This document shows, in pieces, positions 1-12,885 of a stretch of 64,000 bases of DNA (positions are counted from its first letter, which is position 1; every line of letters begins with the position of its first letter). The notes below the pieces were generated by a model that was given only the letters and a program-made list of their open reading frames with translations, did not search any database and was not told where the DNA came from. The position numbers and the translations under genes are program-made. The DNA is from Carya illinoinensis. Its lineage: Eukaryota; Streptophyta; Magnoliopsida; Fagales; Juglandaceae. The stretch is taken from contig NC_056754.1 in assembly GCF_018687715.1 (NCBI RefSeq), positions 19,453,501 to 19,517,500 of the forward strand. The letters are read 5' to 3'.

Positions 1-560
1 TTTCAAAATTTTCTTACAACAGTGCCACATGAATAATCAATTGTCACATATAGAAAATCATATAGCTTGAATTAAATCTCCCGTTGAACACGTAACTTGT
101 AATCATCTGAAATACTTAATTTAATTCCTGAACGCCTAAAATGTTCTTAACTCTAAATTACCATAATTTTTTAAATTCATCAATATCCACTTAGTAAATA
201 TTTTGATAAATTCATCAGTATCCTAAAGTACCAACTTAACAATATAATCCTAATTCTCCTTAAAGCATTATAACAAGCTTCTTAAATAAACCCAACCTCT
301 TAAGCCTGATCCACTTAGGCATTAACCTAATCCAATTAAAAAGAAACAACTTAAACCCATCTAACAACAATTAAGCCCACAAGCGCCCAAGTCTAGATGA
401 AAACAACCAACCTAACTATGGACAAAACTATAATTACACCGACAACTTAAGGAAGCTTTACGGAAAGAAATATATATTGCAAAAACTTAAAGGGCTTCAT
501 TATAATCTACTAACACAAGTATGAAGCAAAAAGAAACCTAAAGCAACCTCACAACAACCG
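1..560. other. AT-rich intergenic DNA, no gene seen
   Basis: Short AT-rich sequence with no open frame of note, no terminal repeats and no match to the other repeats of this window that I could see. Confidence 0.5.
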
Positions 561-1420
561 AACATATTCTAGAGCTAGACATTGCGCAGCAGCTAGCCTA
601 AAAGGAGAACAGGAGTGGTGGCAGCTTACAGAAATGAAGAAAGGTAGCGGCTGGAAATTACTGGGCAATGCGTGGGTCGACGGTGGCAAGCATTGTGAGA
701 ACACGACGGTTCGAGTGAAGTGCAGTGCTCGGTGGTACCTTCATGCAAACCTCAGTTTTTCCTTTCCCAATCTAGGATTTCTGTCGACCCACCAGTCCTG
801 CCAATCTTCACACTGCTACCAAGGTCTCCAGTCTACGCCAGAAGGCCGCCATCACCACCTGATCGTTACATCGAAGGAGTATTGCACAGAGGTTCACGTT
901 GGAAAGTCGTGAGGCCGTAGTTGGTTCCACCACCATGCAGCCTCCCAACAAAGGTAAAAGAAGCCCACTCGTCTCACGACATTGCACCCTCATGGCCTCC
1001 CCACAGCCCTCTGTCATGTCCTCTGCGTCATTACCCCAGTGCACCCAAGCACGGCCAACAGTCAAACTGCACCACTGTGAGGCAAATCCACTGCAAACGC
1101 CGTCGATTTTTCAGTGGAGATCTCGACGGCGTAAGAAAATCTCTCCACGTGCCCCTCGATTTTTCAGCCACGTTACACAACGAAAGCCGTTGTAGCACAC
1201 GTAGCACCTGACACCAGCGGCTATTCAGCAACTCAAACGAGATCCGCCTGCACGTCGGAAACTACTAGCTCATTGCCCAGCCCTACGTGAAACACGATCA
1301 ACCACCTGTCTAAACTACACTACTATCAGCCAGTTCCTCCTGAGTCCCATTGTAAGCCAAGTCGCAGCCTCTGTTTCAAGAACTAATTCTGGATTCTTAT
1401 GGCCTTGGGCTTAAAGCCTT
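561..1420. other. GC-richer block of unknown origin
   Basis: This block is clearly richer in G and C than its surroundings and holds several overlapping short open frames on both strands (about 60 to 98 codons), none of which I recognise. The frames overlap on opposite strands, none has a domain signature, and none connects to a neighbouring exon by an obvious splice pair. It could be part of an old LTR or a gene-fragment remnant. I cannot assign it. Confidence 0.3.
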
Positions 1421-1764
1421 CCAAAAATATATTTGGCCCACCCTTTGGATTTTGCATGAGATTAATATATGGGCTTTTTCTTTTAAGTTTTGAGTCTCGA
1501 TTCAACTAAAAATAAATACACTTGTACAATAAATTTTTTGGGCAAAAATCCACACGGTCCATTAAAAGACTTTAACCTAATTATCAGGTCCAAATAAATT
1601 TACTTTATCAAAATAAATTTTGGGCCTATAGTCTAACTCCAAAAATTAGTCCTTAAAACTTAAGTGCGTTTTTCATTCGTATTAACCCTAAAAAAAAAAA
1701 GTAATAAAATAAAAAATTATAGAACGAAGCTTGGCCTAGACTTGTGCTGGGTCCGGGGGTTACG
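1421..1764. other. Intergenic DNA up to the palindrome boundary
   Basis: AT-rich, no gene seen. It ends where similarity to the right-arm sequence near 44,330 begins. Confidence 0.4.
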
Positions 1765-1870
1765 TATAGAGAGCAGACGTTGGATTCCTCAATTCGTTTC
1801 TATTCAGCCGTTGTATATTCTTCCAAATTTGAAAATCCCATTTGAGAGAGAAATACCGACTCGGAAGAGA

Positions 1871-2135
1871 TGAATCAATAAAATCAGAGAGAGAGCTACG
1901 AAAGATTTTGCACAAGGAGAGATCAGCGGGAACAACGGCTATGGAAACGATTTTGCACAAGGAGAGCGTGAATGCCAGAGCGTGAGTGTCAGCGGGAAGA
2001 ACGGCTATGGAAACGATTTTGCACAACGATTTTGCCATACATGATCGAAAATGTTCAGAGCCTGAAAGATTTTGCACAAGGAGAGATGTTGCACAACGGG
2101 AACAACGGCTATGGAAACAAGGTGTTGACATCGGC
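1871..2135 (+). repeat. Leader with interspersed internal repeats (copy I)
   Basis: A segment close to GATTTTGCACAAGGAGAG recurs three times, alternating with a segment close to GGGAACAACGGCTATGG that also recurs three times. One frame reads as repeats of a GNNGYGN-DFAQGE peptide, but in-frame stops prevent a continuous protein. The same leader is present on the minus strand at about 38,540-38,830 and 39,126-39,430. It lies directly upstream of the WD40-like exon and may be its old 5' untranslated region. Confidence 0.6.
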
Positions 2136-2164
2136 ATTGCCGGAGGCTACGTCTACGGTGCATA

Positions 2165-2308
2165 ACATCGTCTTCATCCCCGACGAATGCGCAATCTAAG
2201 GGGCTGAAGACGTACTTCAAGAACCAAGAGGAACGATACAAGCTCCGTTACGAGAAGACTCACTCCCTTGTTCTCCTCCCTTATTCCCACGGTAAATCCG
2301 TTTCACAG
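2165..2308 (+). pseudogene. WDR20/CreC-like WD40 protein, N-terminal exon fragment (copy I)
   Basis: Forty-eight codons are open. They include the segments GLKTYFK, ERYKLRYEKTHS and YSHGKSVSQ, which resemble the conserved N-terminal region of plant WD40 proteins related to WDR20/CreC (family recalled from general knowledge, not searched). The open segment ends at CAG followed by a GT donor at 2309, where an intron would start. There is a stop upstream in the same frame, no start codon in frame, and none of the downstream WD40-repeat exons appears in the window. It is therefore a captured or duplicated exon, not a gene. Copies II and III lie on the minus strand in the right arm, and copy I resembles copy III more than copy II. 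Confidence 0.55.
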
Positions 2309-3189
2309 GTTGAGCTTTCTTTTTATTTTTCTTTCCGATGTTTCTGTTTTGGTCTTTCTTGTTCCTCTGCAACACTCCAGAGGCGTTTCTGACTCCCTTT
2401 TGAGTTCTAAATCTTTATTTGTAGCATCCGTGTTTTGAATTTCTTGATCGAAAAGCAACTTGATCGAACGTCCAGGATCTGCTATTGAAGAGACCATACA
2501 AAAGCTGTATAATTAACTGGAAGACTTCCCTCATTTCAAATAGTTTTGCCATGTCATGCATGTGCTTAGCAGTATGCATTTTTTTATAAGCTGTTTGTAA
2601 ATTTCAAAGGTTTCGCACATCCAAATTTCAATTGCTTGTTTTGCATTCACTTTTTACCTAGGAGTTTCCTGGTTGTCATAAGATACTTTTGTGGTCCCAA
2701 TCATCAATAGGCATGCAATTCTTAAAAACTACAATAGGTTAATACTGCATTTTCCACTTACGGTATTTTTGTAGGTTCTTGGTATTTTCCACTTATGGTA
2801 AAACCTCTTGTATTTTGTGATGGATCAAGTAGTTTTCACATGCTAGACCTCACTTGCCACATGTGAGTGTAGGCCAAAGTTGAATCTTTGGGCCAAAATG
2901 TTGCAGTTTGTATAAGTCCAAGCTAAGTCAAGTTTGTCGTAATTATAAATATCATTTACTTGCATAATATGAGTATTGTAGATGCACTTACAACGAATAA
3001 AATAAGCACTTTAGGTGTTGAGAACCTTCCTAACTAGTTCAAACTTAGGAGTTCCTTTCTTCATTCCACTCTTGTTATCAACCAATTACTGTTCAGATAC
3101 CCATATCCTTTCTATAATATAATGTGTGCTTCATATTGGAACAAAGTTGTATTGACTTAGTTTTTTCTGCTTTCTCAGTTCTTCTGAAA

Positions 3190-3755
3190 ATGCAAAGTAT
3201 AAGAGATTCTATCTTGAAGCATGTGAGGGTGGGGTTATCAGTCAAAAGTTGGATATTAGCTGACAATTGGAACATGCTCAAGCAATTTAGTCGCAAGATG
3301 TGCTCATCAACAACAACCAGCCCTGATCAAATAATGGACCGAGTGCTTGACCGTTTAAGAAATTTGATAAAACGATGCTTCTAAGGTAATTGATAGTTGT
3401 CTTCCAAAGTTATTATAGACTGTGTTATGTGTCCTTCTTAAACTTTTGCAGAAACAACAAATCACAAACTATATTGTATATGCTATTATCTTTCTTGTAT
3501 GTTGACCAATCCTGCTTGTTGGATAATATTCTATATTGAGATACACGCTTCACGAAATTTAGCCCATGATCAAAGAAAATTAATGTTTTCTCACTTGAAA
3601 CACTTCAAAAAGACTTAAGGCTGGACAGCTTGGACAGGGTAGAGCTTGTTATGGCTTTTGAGTAGGAATTTTTCGTTGATATCCCTGATGAGAAAGCAGA
3701 TAGGCATACTTGCTGTGCTGATGTTGCAAAGGACATAGTTTCTGGAGCTGAGTAA
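3190..3755 (+). pseudogene. Mitochondrial acyl carrier protein pseudogene (left copy)
   Basis: Exon 1 (3190-3385) starts with a basic presequence beginning MQSIRDSILKHVRVGLS and continues through SSTTTSPDQIMDRVL. It then shifts frame before a consensus-like donor (AAG then GTAAT). Exon 2 (from about 3600) carries QKDLRLDSLDRVELVMAF, with the DSL motif whose serine (codon 3627-3629) would hold the 4'-phosphopantetheine arm, then FVDIPDEKAD and a stop at 3753-3755. In plants such proteins act in mitochondrial type II fatty acid and lipoate synthesis. A TAG at 3663-3665 replaces an acidic codon in helix II, and the right-arm copy has the same TAG. The intron is retained, so this is an unprocessed duplicate. 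It is not expected to make protein. Confidence 0.75.
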
Positions 3756-4167
3756 ATGGTTGTGGAAAATTCCTGATTTTATTTTCAATTTTATTGTCCC
3801 TTCAAGGATTGTCTTCTATGGTTTCTTGACATTGATTAGTTGGGTGCAAGTCTCTGTGGGGGTCAATCTCTTTGTTCTTGTGTAATTCTCTTATTGAAAG
3901 TGCAATTCAATAACTCCAATTTCTTTTGAGGGAGAAATCTCATTTAGGTATTCATAACTATATGAGCACACCATTACTTACATACATACTGTGCATGTCG
4001 TCATTCTACTTTTAACGAATGCATCTCTCACAACTTACGGATAGAGAGGTTTGGAAACCATAGTTAAATGATGTGACCAAAGCGTCATCCGAATGAGCCA
4101 TGGTGTTCTATATTTACTTATTTGCTTACCAACTTGGGATGTTCGACTCTTGAAGGGAAGGTCCATG

Positions 4168-4205
<38 letters not shown>

Positions 4206-5029
4206 GTCATCTACTCGTCTAACAATATTCTTGCCTTGCAGAAAACCGACTCATGCACAAGCAGCAAGATAAAAGAGTGTGGTATACTCTCTTTGAACGA
4301 TTTTGGTTTCGCTTAATTATTGATTTGCAGTCTCACCGATTCTATATAGTCCTTTTTAATTTGCGCCATAGCGGTTAATTGGGTGTGCGAAGAAAAAGGC
4401 CATGCTCCAATGACATCAGTGGTATTTTTTAACTCCGTTGATTTTGTTTTATAGTAACTTTATGCTTGTTGATTTTCTATGTTATTCTTTTTCTTTGTTT
4501 AGTATAAATTAAACTCATGCAGCTTGTGGATGCAAAAATAATTCCTAAGTCTTCAACATAACATCAACGAGGCTGATGTTTGAATTAGGAGTAGTGGAGT
4601 GGGGCGAGCTAGACAATCTCTTTCTTTACTGTTTATGCAGCCAGACATTAATGTACATAAGATGAGGTAAAATCTTATAAAAATGTTGAAAAGTTCATCT
4701 TTAATTTGAAATTATGCTAGAAACCCTCTGTTGTATAATATAGTTAATTGTATATGACTATTTAGCAACAAAAAAAAAAAAAAAAAAATGGGAAACGAGT
4801 TTCTGTCTGGTATACGAGTTTGCTCATGAGCAAACTCTATTTAGTAGAATTTACTCTATGCTGATTCCAACCAAGTTTAAAGAGATTGGTGCAACTTAGG
4901 GCGTGCTATACTTTGAGTTCATATTATATGTTCTAGTTTCTTGATTTCCTTTGCCCTTTTTAAAAAAAGAAATTTGTTTTTCCTTATTCTGTGTTAAAAA
5001 TGGTTGTTCAGTGATTTTCTTTGTTGAAA
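3756..5029. other. Non-coding left-arm DNA between the ACP pseudogene and the array
   Basis: This stretch is mirrored at about 30,246-31,457. It contains a CT microsatellite, an A-rich run at about 4769-4788 and segments that look like splice-acceptor contexts (for example TTGCCTTGCAG near 4240), but I recognise no coding exon. Confidence 0.5.
4172..4202. repeat. (CT)n microsatellite
   Basis: About 15 CT units. The mirrored site near 31,048-31,067 is a shorter GA run, so repeat length differs between the two arms. Confidence 0.9.
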
Positions 5030-5319
5030 GGGTGGCCCCGTTGAAGATCTTATGTTGGTGTAATAGAGGTATGGATTTATTTATCCCATTATGCTTTAAT
5101 AGTATTCTAATATAAAAAATAATGTGTCCTTTATTTTTAGTCTAATTTATGACAGCTCAAAATTGTAATATACACCAATCAAAATATGATACTAGAAATA
5201 GAAGAAAAACTATATACACAAAACCAATGCCACAAATCCATAGCCATTAACAATATTTAACACAACCAAATCTGTCACCATGGATCCATGATATCACCAA
5301 CCATTAATATATTTTTAAC

Positions 5320-5640
5320 GTTAATCTTTTGTCCACTTTTTCTTTTCACATTCTCTTCACGGCTCGCTTCTTCACATCTCACTTTTTGCTCTTTTCACTC
5401 TCTTCCTCGTCTTCTTCTTTTCCTTCCTCTTTTTCCCATCTTCCTGAGCTTCATCGTCTTCTTCCTCTTCCTTTTCCCCTTCTTCTTCCACTTCCTCTAT
5501 TACTTTGTCTTCATATTTTTTCTTCCAATTCTTCTTCCTCTTCCTCCTTCTCATTTTCTTCCTGTTGGTCTTCATTTTCTTGTACTTGCTCTTTCATTTT
5601 CATCTTTCTCTTCCTCTTCTACTTCTACTTTCCTTTCTAT
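5320..5640 (+). repeat. Pyrimidine-only tract 1
   Basis: Almost pure C and T on the plus strand, with TTC/CTT/CCT words and few interruptions. Overlapping Ser/Leu/Phe-rich frames here are compositional artefacts. Confidence 0.85.
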
Positions 5641-6839
5641 GTTAAAAGGGTGGAACAACCCCAATGAAGATCTTCTGTTGGTGAAATAAAGATATGAATT
5701 TCTTTATTCCATTATACTTTAATAATATTATTCTATTGTTGGTAATAAAACAATGTCTTCTTTATTTTTTATTCACATCTTAGAATTTTTCAAATTTGAT
5801 ACAGATGTACACCAATCAAAATATGATAAAAAAAAAAAAAACATACACAAAACCTACGCCACAAATCCATATAAATAATAACAATATTCAAAACAACAAA
5901 GCCCGTCACCACTACTACCACGAACAATACGCAAAACAAAAGTACATTACTAAGGCCACACCACCGCCACAACAGATATTTATTCATAGCTTCGAAAATC
6001 GATACCAACATCATAAATAATATTTAAAGCTACAAATCTATTTAAAACTTCATTATTGAAGTACAATGAATCTAACACCACTTGCCTTAACATAAAGTAC
6101 AAATCTTCTAAAATTTATTATCTCGATATGTATTTAAGGTGACTTCAACAACATTTGCCCAATATTTCGAATTCACATAAAGATGACTTCACTCCACTTA
6201 GATGATACAATTGATGACAACTGCAAATTAGCATGATCTATAGTAGAGTTGTCTTTTTTTTTTTTTTAATTCACATGCGATATTAGTGTACAATAAATTA
6301 GAGGTTGTAAGGTAATACTTGTAGAGCGGGTTGTGGATTTAGTGGGTTTTCCACCATCGGAAAAGAACACAAAGTAGAGATTGCCGAAAGAAAAACTTTC
6401 TCATTGAAGATCTTTCGGTAGAATCTAGGTATCTGATTCTTTATCACGCAATGTTACAATAATATTTCACTTTAAAATTTCTTTTCTATATTTTTATATT
6501 GGTGTCATATAAACTATGCTAGTTATTTTCTTATTTTTTACTTTTATACTAAACTTTTATGATGGATCTTATTAGCGCCTAAGTATTTATTTTGGATTAA
6601 GCTATTTGCATTATCACTCATGCAGAATATAATATGGCTAGGGTGAGTTTATATAAACTTTTATATAATTATAGTACATATTTTTAAATAGATATGTCTT
6701 AAGAGATCAAAATGGTTATAACCTTTTTTTGGCCTGCAAGGGTTGGCAATTTCACATTATATTTAAAGGTAACAATTTGGAGCCTTAAATACTTTTGATT
6801 TACATGTCCACCCTCCCTAATCTTTCAGTATTTATCGTT

Positions 6840-7195
6840 TATCTTTTATCCACTTTCTTTTTCTCACATTCTCTCTACGGCTCGCTTAATCAAATCCCTC
6901 TCCTTCCTTTTTTCCTCATCTTCCTTGCTTATTCATCTTCTTCTTCTTCTCCTTCCTCTTCCTATTTCTCCTCCTCCTCTTCCTATTTCTCGCTTCTTCA
7001 CATCCTCCTTCTCTTTGGCCTTTTCACTATCTTCATCATCTTTTCATTCTCCTTCCTCTTTTCCTCATCTTCTTGTACTCGTCGTCCTCTTCTTGGTCCT
7101 AATCCCCTTCTTCTTCTTCTTCTTCTTCTTCTTCTTCCTTTCCTCCTCCTTTTGCTCTTTTGCTCTTCTGCTAGTTCTACTTCTCATTTCTTTGT
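6840..7195 (+). repeat. Pyrimidine-only tract 2
   Basis: The longest tract. It contains an uninterrupted CTT run near 7108-7138, which suggests local triplet expansion. Confidence 0.85.
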
Positions 7196-8689
7196 TAAAG
7201 GATGGAACAACTCCCATGAAGATCTTTTTGTTGGTGAAATAGAGGTATGAATTTCTTTATTCCATTATGCTTTAATAATATTCAATTGTTGATATATATA
7301 AAAACAATGTATTCTTTATTTTTATTCACATCAATGTTTCAAATTTGAAATGTACACCAATCAAAATATGATTAAAAAAATATATATATATACACAACCA
7401 ACTCCACAAATCTATAACTATTAACAATTTTCAAAACAACAAAACCTGTCAACATGGTTCCATGATATCACTACCACCACAAACAGTACTAAAAATCAGA
7501 GCACATTACTAAGGCCACACCACCGCCACAACATATATTAATTTATAGCACTATTTTTAGTCATATTTTTATAAGTACTCAAAAACATATAAAATTCTAT
7601 TGTTGTATAAAACAATATGTTCTTTATTTTTAGTCAAATCTTATGATGTCTCAAATTTGAAATACACACCAATCAAAATGTGATACATAAAATCAAAAAA
7701 AAAAAAAAAAACAAACACAAAACCAACTCTAAAAATCCATAAGCATTAATTCAAAACAACAAAGCTCACCACCATAGTCTGTCCATGGATCCATGATATT
7801 GCCACCACCACAAATAATACTCAAAATCAAAGCTCATAACTATGGCCACACCACCGTCACAACAAATTATATTCATAACTTCAAAATCAACACCAACATC
7901 ACAAATAATATTTAAAACTATAAATATACTTAAAACTCCATTATTGAAGCACAACCAATCCAACACTACTTGCCCATCATAAGGTGACTTCAACACCACC
8001 TGCCCAACATATCAAATTCACATAATGATGACTCCTTTTCACTTGGATTATACAACTACAGACATCTGAGCATTAGCATGATCTAATAGAGTTTATTTTT
8101 TAAACCATATACAATATAAGTGTATAATGAATTAGAGTTTATAATGTAATACTTATGGAGTGGGCTATGGATTTAGTGGGTTCTCCACCGCCGGAAAAGA
8201 ATAATGGTTATGGATTGCAGAAAGAAAAAATCTCTTGTTGAAGATCTTTCATGCGATCAAGGTATGTGATTCTTTATTTATGCTATGTTACAATAATATT
8301 TACTTGATAATTTTTTTTTCAATATTTTTATATTGGTGTCATCTAAACTATGTTAGTTGTTTTCTTAATCTTTCCTTTTTACTCAATACTTATGATGGAT
8401 CTGACTGGTGCCTAGGTATTTATTTTAGATTAAGCAATTTGCATTATCACTCTTACAGAATATAATATGACTAAGATGAGTTTATCTATAAACTTTTATA
8501 TAAATATGGCACATAATGTTAAATAGTTGTCTTGGGAGGTCAAAATGGCTATAGCCTTTTATTGACTTGCAGGAGTCGGAAATTTCACATTGTATTTAAA
8601 GGTAATAGTTTGGAGCCTTTAATACTTTTGATTTACATGCCCACTCTCCTTGCTTTTTACATATAAAATATTTATCGTTAATCTTTTAT

Positions 8690-8950
8690 CCACTTTCTTT
8701 TTCTTACATTCTCTCCACGGCTCGCTTCTTCACGTCCTTATTCTCTTTGCCCTTTTCACTATCTTTCTCATCTTCTCCTTCTCCTTCCTCTTTTCCTCAT
8801 CTTCCTCTACTTCTTGGCCTCTTCCTCTTCCCTTTCTTCTTTGTCCTTTTCTTCCAATTCTTCTTCTTCTTCTTCTCCCTCTTCATCTTCATCTTCTTGT
8901 ACCTGCTCTTCCTTTCCATCTTTAGTTTTCTCTTATAGTTCTACTTCTCA
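8690..8950 (+). repeat. Pyrimidine-only tract 3
   Basis: C/T-only run with a short CTT series near 8858-8876, followed by the conserved GAAGATCTT-type segment in a shortened form (GACGATCTT). Confidence 0.85.
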
Positions 8951-9994
8951 TTTCTTTGTTAAAAGGGTGGAAAAGCCATGACGATCTTCTGTTGGTGAAT
9001 TAGAGGCATGGGCCTCTTTATTCCATTATGTTTTAATAATATTCTATTGTTGGTATAAAACAATGTGTTCTTTATTTTTAGTCATATCTTATGATGTTTC
9101 AAATTTAAAATGTATACCAATCAAAATTTAATACAAAAAATCGAAAAAACCCATAAACGAAACCAACACCACAAATCCATAGCCATTACCAATATTCAAA
9201 ACAACAAAACTTGCCATGGGTCCATGACATCAACCCCACCACAAACAAACTCAAAATCAAACCACATTACTATGGCCACACCATCATCACAATATATAAT
9301 ATTCATAGCTTCGGAATCAGCACTAACGCCACAAATAATATTTAAAACTATAAATTTACTTAAAACTCCATTACTGAAGTACAATCAATCCAACACTACT
9401 TGCCTAGCATAAACTACAAATCTATTAAAACTTATTCTCTCGATATGTATTTAAGGTGACTTTAACACCACTTGTCCAACATATCGAATTCACATATTGA
9501 TGACTCATTTCCACTTGGATGATAATACTACAGACAAATGAAGATTAGCACAATTTGGTAGAGTTTATTTTTTAATCCACATACAATATGAGTGTACAAA
9601 GAATTAGTAGTTGTAATGTAATACTTGTGGAGCGGGCTATTGATTTAGTGGGTTCTCCACCGTTGAAAAAGAATACTTAGAGTGGAGATTGCCGAAAGAA
9701 ACCTCTCTTGTTGAACATCTTTCGGTGCAATCAAGGTATGTGATTCTTTATTATACTATTTTACAATGTCACTTAATAGTTTGTTTTCTGTAGTTATATT
9801 CGTGTCAAAGACTATGCTAGTTGTTTTCTTATTCTTTCTTTTTTTACTGAACTTTTATGATGGATCTCACTAGTGCCTAGGTATTTATTTTGGACTAACC
9901 AATTTCTATCATCACTCATGTAGAATATAATATTATGACTGATGTGAGTTTATCTATAATTTTTTTAAATTATTTATCATTAATTCTTTTCTCC

Positions 9995-10250
9995 ACTTTC
10001 TTTTTCTCACATTGTCTCCATGGTTTGCTTCTTCACGTCCTCATTCTTCCCTTCACCCTTTTCACTCTCTTATGTGTCTTCCTCATTTTCTTCTCCTTCC
10101 TCTTTTCCTTATCTTTCTCTGCCTCCTCCTATTCTTCCTCTTCCTCCTCATTCACTTCCTCTTCATCTTCGTCTTCATATTCTTGTACTTGCTCTTCCCT
10201 TTCAATTTCCTTCTTCCCCTTCTTCTACTTCTAGTTCTACTTCTCATTTC
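9995..10250 (+). repeat. Pyrimidine-only tract 4
   Basis: Last plus-oriented tract before the axis, followed by AAAAGGGTGGGACAATCC and the GAAGATCTT segment. Confidence 0.85.
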
Positions 10251-11583
10251 TATGTTAAAAGGGTGGGACAATCCTCTTGAAGATCTTCCTTTTGGTGCAT
10301 TAGAGGTATATGTTTCTTTATTGAAATAATGCTTTAATAATATTTTCATATTGGTATAAAACATGTTCTTTTTTTAGTCAACTCATAAGATGTCTCAAAT
10401 TAGCAATAGATACAAATCAAAATATGATACAAAAAATAGACAAAACTAACGCCACAAATCCATAACTATTAAGTTATTAACAATATATTCAATACAATAA
10501 AGCCTAACACCATGGGTTCATGATATCACATCACCACCACAAACAATACTCAGAATCAATACCAACATCAAAAATGATATTTAAAACTACAAATCTACTT
10601 AAAACTCTACTATTAAAATAAAATGAATCCAACATCACTTGCCCAATATAAGGTACAAATCTACGAAAAATTATTCTCTCTGTATGTATTTAAGTTGTTG
10701 TCAACACCACTTGCCCAGCATATTGAATTTATATAATAGTGACTCGTTTTCACTTGGATGATACAACTGCGGATTAGCATGATTCAATAGAGTTAGTTTT
10801 TTAATCATCACAATACGAGTACCACTACAAAAAATTAAACTAAGAATTGTTGGCGTTTATATTATTGGCGTTAGTTTATGCGCCAGTAAAAATATATTAT
10901 TGCTGGTGCTTAATTTATACGTCGGTAAATTATTAAGTTTTTCGACGTTTATATTGTTACGCCTGTAATAATATATCACTTTAGCATCCTTTAAACAAAC
11001 GTCAACAATTGATCAATTATACGCCGGTAAATTATTAGTTTGCCCGCGTTTATATTAATCGGTAAAAATATATAACTCTGGCAGTATTTAAAAAAGCATT
11101 TTGACAATTGATCAATTATATGTCGGTAAATTATTGAGTTTTCCGGCATTTGTATTGTTATGCTAGTAAAATGTATCGCTTTGGCGACGTTTTAAAAAAT
11201 GTCGACATTGATCAATTATATTCCGGTAAATTATTGAGTTTTCCAGCGTTTATATTGTTATATTGGTAAAAATATATAACTCAAAAATGCAAAACTATTA
11301 TAAATTTATTGGTTGTTAAAGAAATATAAAAAAGGCTTTTAAATGATATAAAGAAAAAAATACTTAAATTCTTGCTTAAAAAAAATAGAAAAAACAATCA
11401 TAATATGCCACTGCCACCACCTCTCATGCTTAAACTAAACAAAACCAAGAACTCAACCATAAGTAAAATATGATGCATCAATATATAACATAATTATAAA
11501 TATTATCTCAATTAAGCAAAGTTGCAAGATACCATTAAACTAAAATATTAAGATATTTTGAAATTCTTCACTTTATAATCCCC

Positions 11584-11975
11584 TCAATCCTTGTTGTTCT
11601 CTTCCTCTTCATTCTGTATTTGATTTTTTTTCTTGAAGCATACATATAAATTCAAATGAGGGTCCAAAAATCTCAAAATAAGGTTTATATCAACTACTAA
11701 CCTGTGCATGCATGAATATGTTTACTAAGTTTTGCAATTCAGTTAATTCGTTCTGCATTTTATCAAACTCTTCATTTGGATATACCATCTTCTTTCTTAG
11801 AAGTTAATTGTGAATGTTGACGAGTTTACTAAGGGTTGGCCCAAACCTCAGAGAGCGCACAAGTTCAGGCTATTATGTGCTTATAACTTTAAAATAAACA
11901 TCATCTGGCCCAAACCATGGTTCTTCCAGACCCCATTTCTGTGGGACTTGTGTCCTTTGTTAAAAGTTTCTTCAT
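11584..11975 (-). pseudogene. Transposase_24-like CACTA protein, C-terminal exons (left half)
   Basis: On the minus strand short frames read DDVYFKV, LVRSLRFGPTLSKLVNIH, then FDKMQNELTELQNLV and a final acidic tail EEEENNKD before a stop at 11,584-11,586. This is the layout of the C-terminus of plant Ptta/En-Spm (Transposase_24) proteins: a GRVRGLG-like patch, then a coiled coil. Frames are broken by stops and indels. It faces outward, away from the axis, as does its twin at 12,484-12,885. Confidence 0.5.
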
Positions 11976-12483
11976 CTTAGCCTGTAGTGGGTGCCATCCT
12001 TTTTCTTATGGGTCATGACAAACAACTAGGCTCGATATCCTTTCTCTTGTGTCCTTCGTTAACAGTTTCTTCATCTCTCGCTAGAACCTTGTCGATTTTA
12101 ATAATGCACTCCAGCTATTTTAGGACTCCCACCAGGAGAATATATGGTAACAACGCGCAAATTTCTCTTATAAATTTAGAAAGTCAACCAATTAGTTATT
12201 TTAATCATAATTTTTATAATCTTTGTGACGTTGTAGTCAAAATGTAATAAAAACAAAGAGTGTTGTAAAAATTAGGTGGTTGTTCACAGCGAAGGATCAA
12301 AAATTAACTGGGACATTGCCAAGTCTAACCCAGTTGTTTGTCACAACCTATAAGAGAAAGAATGACACCCATTACAATGATGAGACGAGGAAGAAAATGG
12401 AATGTTTATTTTCAAATTTATTACCTTTTAATTTTAATGGATTTATAAGATGAAGAATATGTATTTTTTATTCTCTATTACAG

Positions 12484-12885
12484 AGATGAGATGGAGGAAC
12501 TTTTGACACATGATACAAGTCCTGTAGAAATGGGGTCTGGAGGAACTATGGTTTAGGCATTAGATGATGTTTATTCTAAAGTTATGGGCTCAGAACTGCC
12601 TAGATGTGTGTGCGATTTGGGGTTTGGGTCAAACCCTACAAGACAAGACAAACTTGTCAACATTCATTACCAACTTCTGAAGATGGTATATATCTAAGGA
12701 AGAGTTTGATAAAATGCGGAACGAATTATCTAAATTGCAGAACTTAGTAAATTCTTTCTTGCAAGCACCCTATACGTTTAGTTGATATCAATCAACCTTA
12801 TTTTGAAATTTTTGGACTCTCATTTGAACTTATATGCAGGTTTCAGGAAAAAAATCAAATAGAGAAAGATAAAGAAGAGGATTGA
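12484..12885 (+). pseudogene. Transposase_24-like CACTA protein, C-terminal exons (right half)
   Basis: After an acceptor-like TCTATTACAG the plus strand reads PVEMGSGGTMV, a stop, ALDDVYSKVMGSELP, LGFGSNPTR, then FDKMRNEL-type coiled-coil remnants. A last exon follows TTATATGCAG and reads FQEKNQIEKDKEED before TGA at 12,883-12,885. It is the inverted duplicate of 11,584-11,975 with different private mutations. The YSKVMG...GFG patch is the recognisable family signature. Non-functional. Confidence 0.5.

Larger units (their letters stand above)
5030..10822 (+). repeat. Tandem array of about 1.3-1.8 kb units, left arm
   Basis: Each unit holds, in order, a pyrimidine-only tract of about 260-350 bp, a short conserved segment around GAAGATCTT...TTGGTG followed by AG-GTATG, a region rich in ACCACAAA/CCACACCACCGCC, a block ending in TTTAGTGGGTTCTCCACC, and a second segment around GATTGCCGAAAGAAA with another GAAGATCTT and AG-GTATG. 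The two GAAGATCTT segments are related, so the unit is itself an old duplication. Pyrimidine tracts start near 5320, 6840, 8690 and 9995, which gives spacings of about 1.5, 1.8 and 1.3 kb. The first unit joins smoothly to the DNA downstream of the ACP pseudogene. No protein-coding content is credible. Confidence 0.8.
1765..12180 (+). repeat. Left arm of a giant imperfect inverted duplication
   Basis: Read left to right this arm contains a leader with internal repeats, a WD40-like exon, an acyl carrier protein pseudogene, a (CT)n run, a tandem array of about 1.3 to 1.8 kb units and half of a CACTA element. The same items occur in the same order on the opposite strand when the window is read leftward from about 44.5 kb. 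Similarity begins abruptly at 1765 (compare about 44,330 on the minus strand) and continues through introns, so this is duplicated genomic DNA and not a set of processed copies. I saw no large transposon in this arm apart from the CACTA half at the axis. Confidence 0.85.

Noticed and set aside
634..1231. Cluster of overlapping frames on both strands in the GC-rich block
   Set aside because: No domain, no conserved start context, mutually overlapping. Kept only as an unassigned block.
1664..2241. Overlapping frames across the leader and the WD40-like exon on both strands
   Set aside because: Only the 2165-2308 frame matches a recognisable protein. The others come from the internal DNA repeats.
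5288..10329. Many open frames of 60-150 codons rich in Ser, Leu, Phe and Pro (plus) or Lys/Glu (minus)
   Set aside because: They lie wholly within pure pyrimidine/purine tracts where stops are scarce by composition. Frames are not conserved between units and overlap in all registers.
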